Part shown: piece after piece, positions 14,141 through 17,620 of the stretch
How positions within the stretch are numbered: position 1 is the stretch's first letter
Layout: every line of letters begins with the position of its first letter
DNA from: Acidaminococcaceae bacterium UBA2453
GTDB taxonomy: Bacteria > Bacillota > Negativicutes > Acidaminococcales > Acidaminococcaceae
Length of the DNA stretch: 17,620 nucleotides
NCBI GenBank assembly: GCA_002342505.1
Contig: DDQB01000085.1
Location: 43,799-61,418 of the forward strand
Reading direction: 5' to 3'
The notes under the pieces: model-generated
Told to the model about the DNA's origin: nothing
Databases searched by the model: none
What the model saw: only the letters and a program-made list of their open reading frames with translations
Translations under genes and position numbers: made by a program

Positions 14141-16249
14141 GTGGGCAGACTAATTCCGCTTGAAAGAACAAGAAATATCGGCATCATGGCTCACATTGAC
14201 GCCGGTAAAACGACCACCACGGAACGCATCCTGTTCTATACCGGTAAGACCCATAAGATCGGTGAGGTTCATGACGGCGCGGCTACCATGGACTGGATGG
14301 TACAGGAACAGGAACGCGGTATCACGATTACTTCCGCTGCAACCACTTGTATGTGGGAGGGTTCCGAAAAGCAGTATGAAACGCATCGTATCAATATCAT
14401 TGATACCCCGGGCCACGTTGACTTTACTGTAGAAGTTGAACGGTCCCTGCGCGTACTGGACGGAACGATCGCTGTATTCTCTGCCAAAGGCGGTGTAGAA
14501 CCGCAGTCTGAAACCGTATGGCGCCAGGCTGATGAGTACAAAGTTCCGCGTATGGCATATGTAAATAAGATGGATATCGTCGGCGCTGATTTCTTCCGGG
14601 TTATGGACATGATGCGCGACCGTCTGAATGCAAATCCGGTTGCGCTGCAGATTCCTATCGGAAGTGAAGATCAGTTCCAGGGAATGGTTGACCTGATCCG
14701 TATGCAGGCTATTGTATATGGCGACGATATGGGCAAGGATGAAAAGTTTGTAGAAATTCCTGCCGAAATGAAAGAACAGGCTGAAGAATATCGCGGCATT
14801 CTGGTAGAAACCGTTGCCGAAGGTGATGACGACCTGATGATGAAATATCTGGAAGGCGAAGAAATCACCAATGAAGAATTGAAAGCAGCCATCCGTAAAG
14901 AAACGATTGAATGTAAACTGAATCCTGTGTTCTGCGGTTCTTCCTATAAGAATAAAGGTATTCAGCCCCTGCTGGATGCGGTTGTTGATTACATGCCGGC
15001 TCCGACTGATATCGAGAGCATTAAAGGCGTCAACCCGGAAACCGGCGCGGAAGATTCGCGTCCGACTTCCGACAGCGAACCGTTCGCTGCACTGGCGTTT
15101 AAGATTGCAACCGACCCCTTCGTAGGCAAGCTTGGTTTCTTCCGGGTATATTCCGGCATGATTACTGCCGGTTCCTACGTTTACAACTCTTCCAAAGATA
15201 AACGGGAACGTATGGGTCGTATCCTGCTGATGCATGCCAACCACCGCGAAGAGATTCCGGAAGCATATTCCGGAGATATTGCAGCGGCTGTCGGACTGAA
15301 GTTTACAACTACCGGCGACACGCTGTGCGATGAAAAGGCTCCGATTATCCTGGAATCCATGGTGTTCCCTGAACCGGTTATCTCCGTTGCGGTTGAACCC
15401 AAAACCAAAGCCGACCAGGAAAAGATGGGCATTGCCCTGGCAAAACTGGCGGAAGAAGATCCGACCTTCAAGGTGCATACGGATCCGGAAACCGCACAGA
15501 CCATCATCTCCGGTATGGGCGAGCTGCATCTGGATATCATCGTTGATCGTCTGCTGCGTGAATTCAAAGTAGGCTGCAACGTAGGTAATCCGCAGGTTGC
15601 TTATCGTGAAACCATCCGCAAAGCGGTTAAATCCGAAGGCAAATTCATCCGTCAGTCCGGCGGTAAAGGCCAGTACGGTCATTGCTGGCTGGAGATCACC
15701 CCGCTGGAAGTTGGCGCAGGCTTTACTTTCGAAAACAAAGTCGTGGGCGGCGCTATTCCAAAAGAATACATCGCTCCGATCGAAGCTGGCGTTAAAGAAG
15801 CAATGGAGAGCGGCGTGGTAGCCGGTTATCCGATGGTAGATATCGGCGTTACCGTATACGACGGTTCCTACCATGAAGTCGACTCCTCGGAAATGGCATT
15901 CAAGATTGCCGGTTCCATGGGCTTCAAGGCTGGCGCTGAAAAAGCTTCCCCGGTTCTGCTGGAGCCTTACATGAAAGTAGACATCACCGTTCCGGAAGAA
16001 TACATGGGCGACGTTATCGGCGACGTAAACTCCCGCCGTGGTCGCATCGAAGGTATGGAAGCGCGCAACGGCGCAGAAGTAATCCACTCCTTTGTTCCGC
16101 TGGCCTCCATGTTCGGTTATGCAACGGACCTTCGCAGCAAGACCCAGGGCCGCGGCACCTACACCATGCAGGTTGACCACTATGAAGAAGTTCCGAAGAA
16201 TATCGCGGAAGAGATCGTAGCAAAAAACAAAGGGACGAAAGCTGAATAA
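14141..16249 (+). CDS. fusA: Elongation factor G
   Basis: A 702-residue translational GTPase that drives translocation and, with RRF, ribosome recycling. The start is GTG 14141 with a strong site GAGGAGGAT (14126-14134), giving MGRLIPLERTRNIG. GTPase motifs are in order: AHIDAGKT (17-24), RGITI (59-63), DTPGH (88-92) and NKMD (142-145). Domains II-V follow, with GMGELHLDI, GKGQYGHCWLEI and the domain V stretch GDVNSRRGRIEGM. The tail has YATDLRSKTQGRGTYTM, typical of canonical EF-G1 rather than tetracycline-protection proteins or EF-G2 paralogues. Length and motifs are normal. It sits 67 bases before tuf. Confidence 0.98.
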   Translation: MGRLIPLERTRNIGIMAHIDAGKTTTTERILFYTGKTHKIGEVHDGAATMDWMVQEQERGITITSAATTCMWEGSEKQYETHRINIIDTPGHVDFTVEVERSLRVLDGTIAVFSAKGGVEPQSETVWRQADEYKVPRMAYVNKMDIVGADFFRVMDMMRDRLNANPVALQIPIGSEDQFQGMVDLIRMQAIVYGDDMGKDEKFVEIPAEMKEQAEEYRGILVETVAEGDDDLMMKYLEGEEITNEELKAAIRKETIECKLNPVFCGSSYKNKGIQPLLDAVVDYMPAPTDIESIKGVNPETGAEDSRPTSDSEPFAALAFKIATDPFVGKLGFFRVYSGMITAGSYVYNSSKDKRERMGRILLMHANHREEIPEAYSGDIAAAVGLKFTTTGDTLCDEKAPIILESMVFPEPVISVAVEPKTKADQEKMGIALAKLAEEDPTFKVHTDPETAQTIISGMGELHLDIIVDRLLREFKVGCNVGNPQVAYRETIRKAVKSEGKFIRQSGGKGQYGHCWLEITPLEVGAGFTFENKVVGGAIPKEYIAPIEAGVKEAMESGVVAGYPMVDIGVTVYDGSYHEVDSSEMAFKIAGSMGFKAGAEKASPVLLEPYMKVDITVPEEYMGDVIGDVNSRRGRIEGMEARNGAEVIHSFVPLASMFGYATDLRSKTQGRGTYTMQVDHYEEVPKNIAEEIVAKNKGTKAE

Positions 16250-16316
16250 TCAGGTACACTGATTCTAATTAAATTCAAATTATAAATTTTATTTCACTTC
16301 TAAGGAGGAAGGAAAA

Positions 16317-17510
16317 ATGGCAAAGGCAAAGTTTGAAAGAACCAAACCGCATGTAAACATTGGCACCATCGGTCACGTTGACCATGGTAAAACGACCCTG
16401 ACCGCTGCTATCACCAAAGTGCTGGCAGAAAAGGGCGGCGCAGAATTCATGGATTACAGCATGATTGATAAGGCTCCGGAAGAAAGAGAACGTGGTATCA
16501 CCATTAACACCGCGCATGTTGAATATGAGACGGAAAAACGTCACTATGCACATGTTGACTGCCCCGGACACGCTGACTATGTAAAGAACATGATCACCGG
16601 CGCAGCTCAGATGGACGGTGCTATCCTGGTTGTAAGCGCAGCTGACGGCCCGATGCCCCAGACCCGCGAACATATCCTGCTGTCCCGTCAGGTAGGCGTA
16701 CCTGCAATGGTAGTTTATCTGAATAAAGCTGATATGGTTGACGATGCAGAACTGATCGAACTGGTAGAAATGGAAGTTCGCGATCTGCTGAGCAGCTACG
16801 AATTCCCTGGCGACGATATTCCTATCGTTGTAGGTTCCGCACTGAAAGCCCTGGAAGGCGACAAGAGCGAAATCGGCGAACAGAGCATCCTGAAACTGAT
16901 GGATGCTGTTGACAGCTACATCCCGACTCCGGAACGCCCGACCGACAAACCGTTCCTGATGCCTGTAGAAGATGTGTTCACCATCACCGGTCGCGGTACC
17001 GTTGCTACCGGCCGTATCGAACGCGGTGCTGCTCATGTAGGCGATCCTGTTGAAATCGTCGGCATGAAAGACGAGAAGAAAGCTACCGTTATCACTGGTC
17101 TGGAAATGTTCCGCAAGACCCTGGACGAAGCGCTGGCTGGCGACAATGTTGGCGCCCTGCTGCGTGGCGTTGACCGTAAAGAAATCGAACGTGGCCAGGT
17201 ACTGGCTAAACCGGGCAGCGTACATCCGCACACCCACTTCACCGGTCAGGTTTACGTACTGAAGAAAGAAGAAGGCGGCCGTCATACCCCGTTCTTCAAC
17301 GGCTATCGTCCGCAGTTCTACTTCCGTACCACCGACGTTACCGGTTCCGTAAAACTGCCGGAAGGCACCGAAATGGTAATGCCTGGTGATAACGTTGACA
17401 TGGAGATCACCCTGATCACCCCGATCGCTATGGAACAGGGCCTGCGCTTCGCTATTCGTGAAGGCGGTCACACCGTAGGCGCCGGCGTTGTTGGCGATAT
17501 CATTGAATAA
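16317..17510 (+). CDS. tuf: Elongation factor Tu
   Basis: A 397-residue GTPase that delivers aminoacyl-tRNA to the ribosome. ATG 16317 follows AAGGAGG (16302-16308). Motifs: GHVDHGKT (19-26), RGITI (59-63), DCPGH (81-85) and NKAD (136-139; the third position is Ala where Cys is common, within the allowed NKxD pattern). Domains 2 and 3 are full, with GRGTVATGRIERG and the end VVGDIIE. Extreme codon bias (CTG, CCG, GTT/GTA, AAA) marks very high expression. Located straight after fusA as in most bacteria. Whether a second tuf copy exists elsewhere cannot be told from this window. Confidence 0.98.
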   Translation: MAKAKFERTKPHVNIGTIGHVDHGKTTLTAAITKVLAEKGGAEFMDYSMIDKAPEERERGITINTAHVEYETEKRHYAHVDCPGHADYVKNMITGAAQMDGAILVVSAADGPMPQTREHILLSRQVGVPAMVVYLNKADMVDDAELIELVEMEVRDLLSSYEFPGDDIPIVVGSALKALEGDKSEIGEQSILKLMDAVDSYIPTPERPTDKPFLMPVEDVFTITGRGTVATGRIERGAAHVGDPVEIVGMKDEKKATVITGLEMFRKTLDEALAGDNVGALLRGVDRKEIERGQVLAKPGSVHPHTHFTGQVYVLKKEEGGRHTPFFNGYRPQFYFRTTDVTGSVKLPEGTEMVMPGDNVDMEITLITPIAMEQGLRFAIREGGHTVGAGVVGDIIE

Positions 17511-17531
17511 TTACTGAAACTGTGTTATAAT
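17503..17531 (+). promoter_or_regulatory. Promoter overlapping the tuf stop codon
   Basis: TTGAAT (17503-17508, containing the last Glu codon and part of TAA), exact 17-bp spacer, TATAAT (17526-17531) preceded by TG at 17523-17524 (extended -10). A transcript would start near 17538 and run off the window, probably into the S10 ribosomal protein operon that usually follows tuf; that downstream identity is inferred from typical order. Confidence 0.6.
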
Positions 17532-17549
17532 ATTGATCTTAGATCCCGG

Positions 17550-17585
17550 TATGAGGGGCGTAAGATAAGCCCCTCATATTCTTAT
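17550..17585 (+). terminator. GC-rich hairpin after tuf, terminator or leader attenuator
   Basis: TATGAGGGGC (17550-17559) pairs perfectly with GCCCCTCATA (17569-17578) across a nine-base loop. The tail that follows (TTCTTAT) is a poor T tract. It can terminate tuf transcripts, but because the promoter at 17503-17531 starts upstream of it, it would also lie in the leader of the next operon and may attenuate it. Confidence 0.65.
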
Positions 17586-17620
17586 GTTTATTGGCACCTG
17601 CGATGATGTGAAAGGTTGCT

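Noticed and set aside
14150..16180. Long open frame of 676 codons on the minus strand, antisense to fusA
   Set aside because: It is explained by the strong codon bias of fusA, which avoids bases that would give stops on the other strand. Its translation shows no recognisable family, and it has no independent promoter or ribosome binding site that I could find.
16250..16316. Own promoter for tuf (TATAAA at 16281-16286)
   Set aside because: The block 17 bp upstream (ACTGAT) is a poor -35 and the region is simply AT-rich, so chance matches are expected. Internal tuf promoters are known in other bacteria, so it is possible but unsupported here.
16275..17471. Open frame of 398 codons on the minus strand, antisense to tuf
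   Set aside because: Same cause: extreme codon bias in tuf. The translation is rich in Phe, His and Gln with no family resemblance.

Overview
The window looks like a chromosomal segment of a diderm Firmicute (class Negativicutes, possibly Acidaminococcus/Phascolarctobacterium-like). The gene order rpoC ... L7Ae-like protein, rpsL, rpsG, fusA, tuf is the Firmicutes 'str' region. A typical outer-membrane beta-barrel protein with an SLH-like N-terminus, as in Negativicutes OmpM/Mep45 porins, implies an outer membrane. The taxonomic call is inference from content; no 16S gene or other marker is present.

Layout. 1-774 is the 3' end of rpoC, closed by a rho-independent terminator (815-847). 898-12664 is an apparent single seven-gene operon on the + strand. 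It encodes a porin-like outer-membrane protein, a UDP-HexNAc 6-dehydrogenase (TviB/WbpO type), a membrane-anchored degenerate NodB-fold protein, a large exported protein with one degenerate and one intact NodB deacetylase domain, a PilZ-GT2 polysaccharide synthase, a membrane-anchored PgaB-like degenerate deacetylase with a jelly-roll-like C-terminus, and a GH18-like lipoprotein. Gaps inside it are -4 to 21 bp except for 101 bp after the porin gene. It has an extended -10 promoter with a tandem palindromic operator-like repeat at its head and a strong terminator (12675-12709) at its end. 12796-17578 holds a strong promoter, then the L7Ae-like gene, rpsL, rpsG, fusA and tuf, then a promoter overlapping the tuf stop and a GC-rich hairpin, presumably leading into the next ribosomal operon.

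How the parts fit. The middle block reads as a synthase-dependent exopolysaccharide system, analogous in logic (not in gene-by-gene homology) to alginate, PNAG or cellulose systems. The dehydrogenase makes an acidic amino-sugar nucleotide. The GT2 synthase, gated by c-di-GMP through its PilZ domain, polymerises and extrudes the chain. Periplasmic NodB proteins bind and partly de-N-acetylate it, a GH18 lipoprotein trims it, and the beta-barrel protein may carry it across the outer membrane. There is no Wzx/Wzy/Wzz or ABC exporter and no TPR scaffold. I know of no characterised system with this exact combination, and its position, splitting rpoC from the rpsL operon, is unusual.

There is no gene-free stretch over 300 bases. 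The two largest gaps (775-1018 and 12665-12872) hold the terminators and promoters listed. I saw no tRNA, rRNA, CRISPR array, insertion sequence or attachment site.
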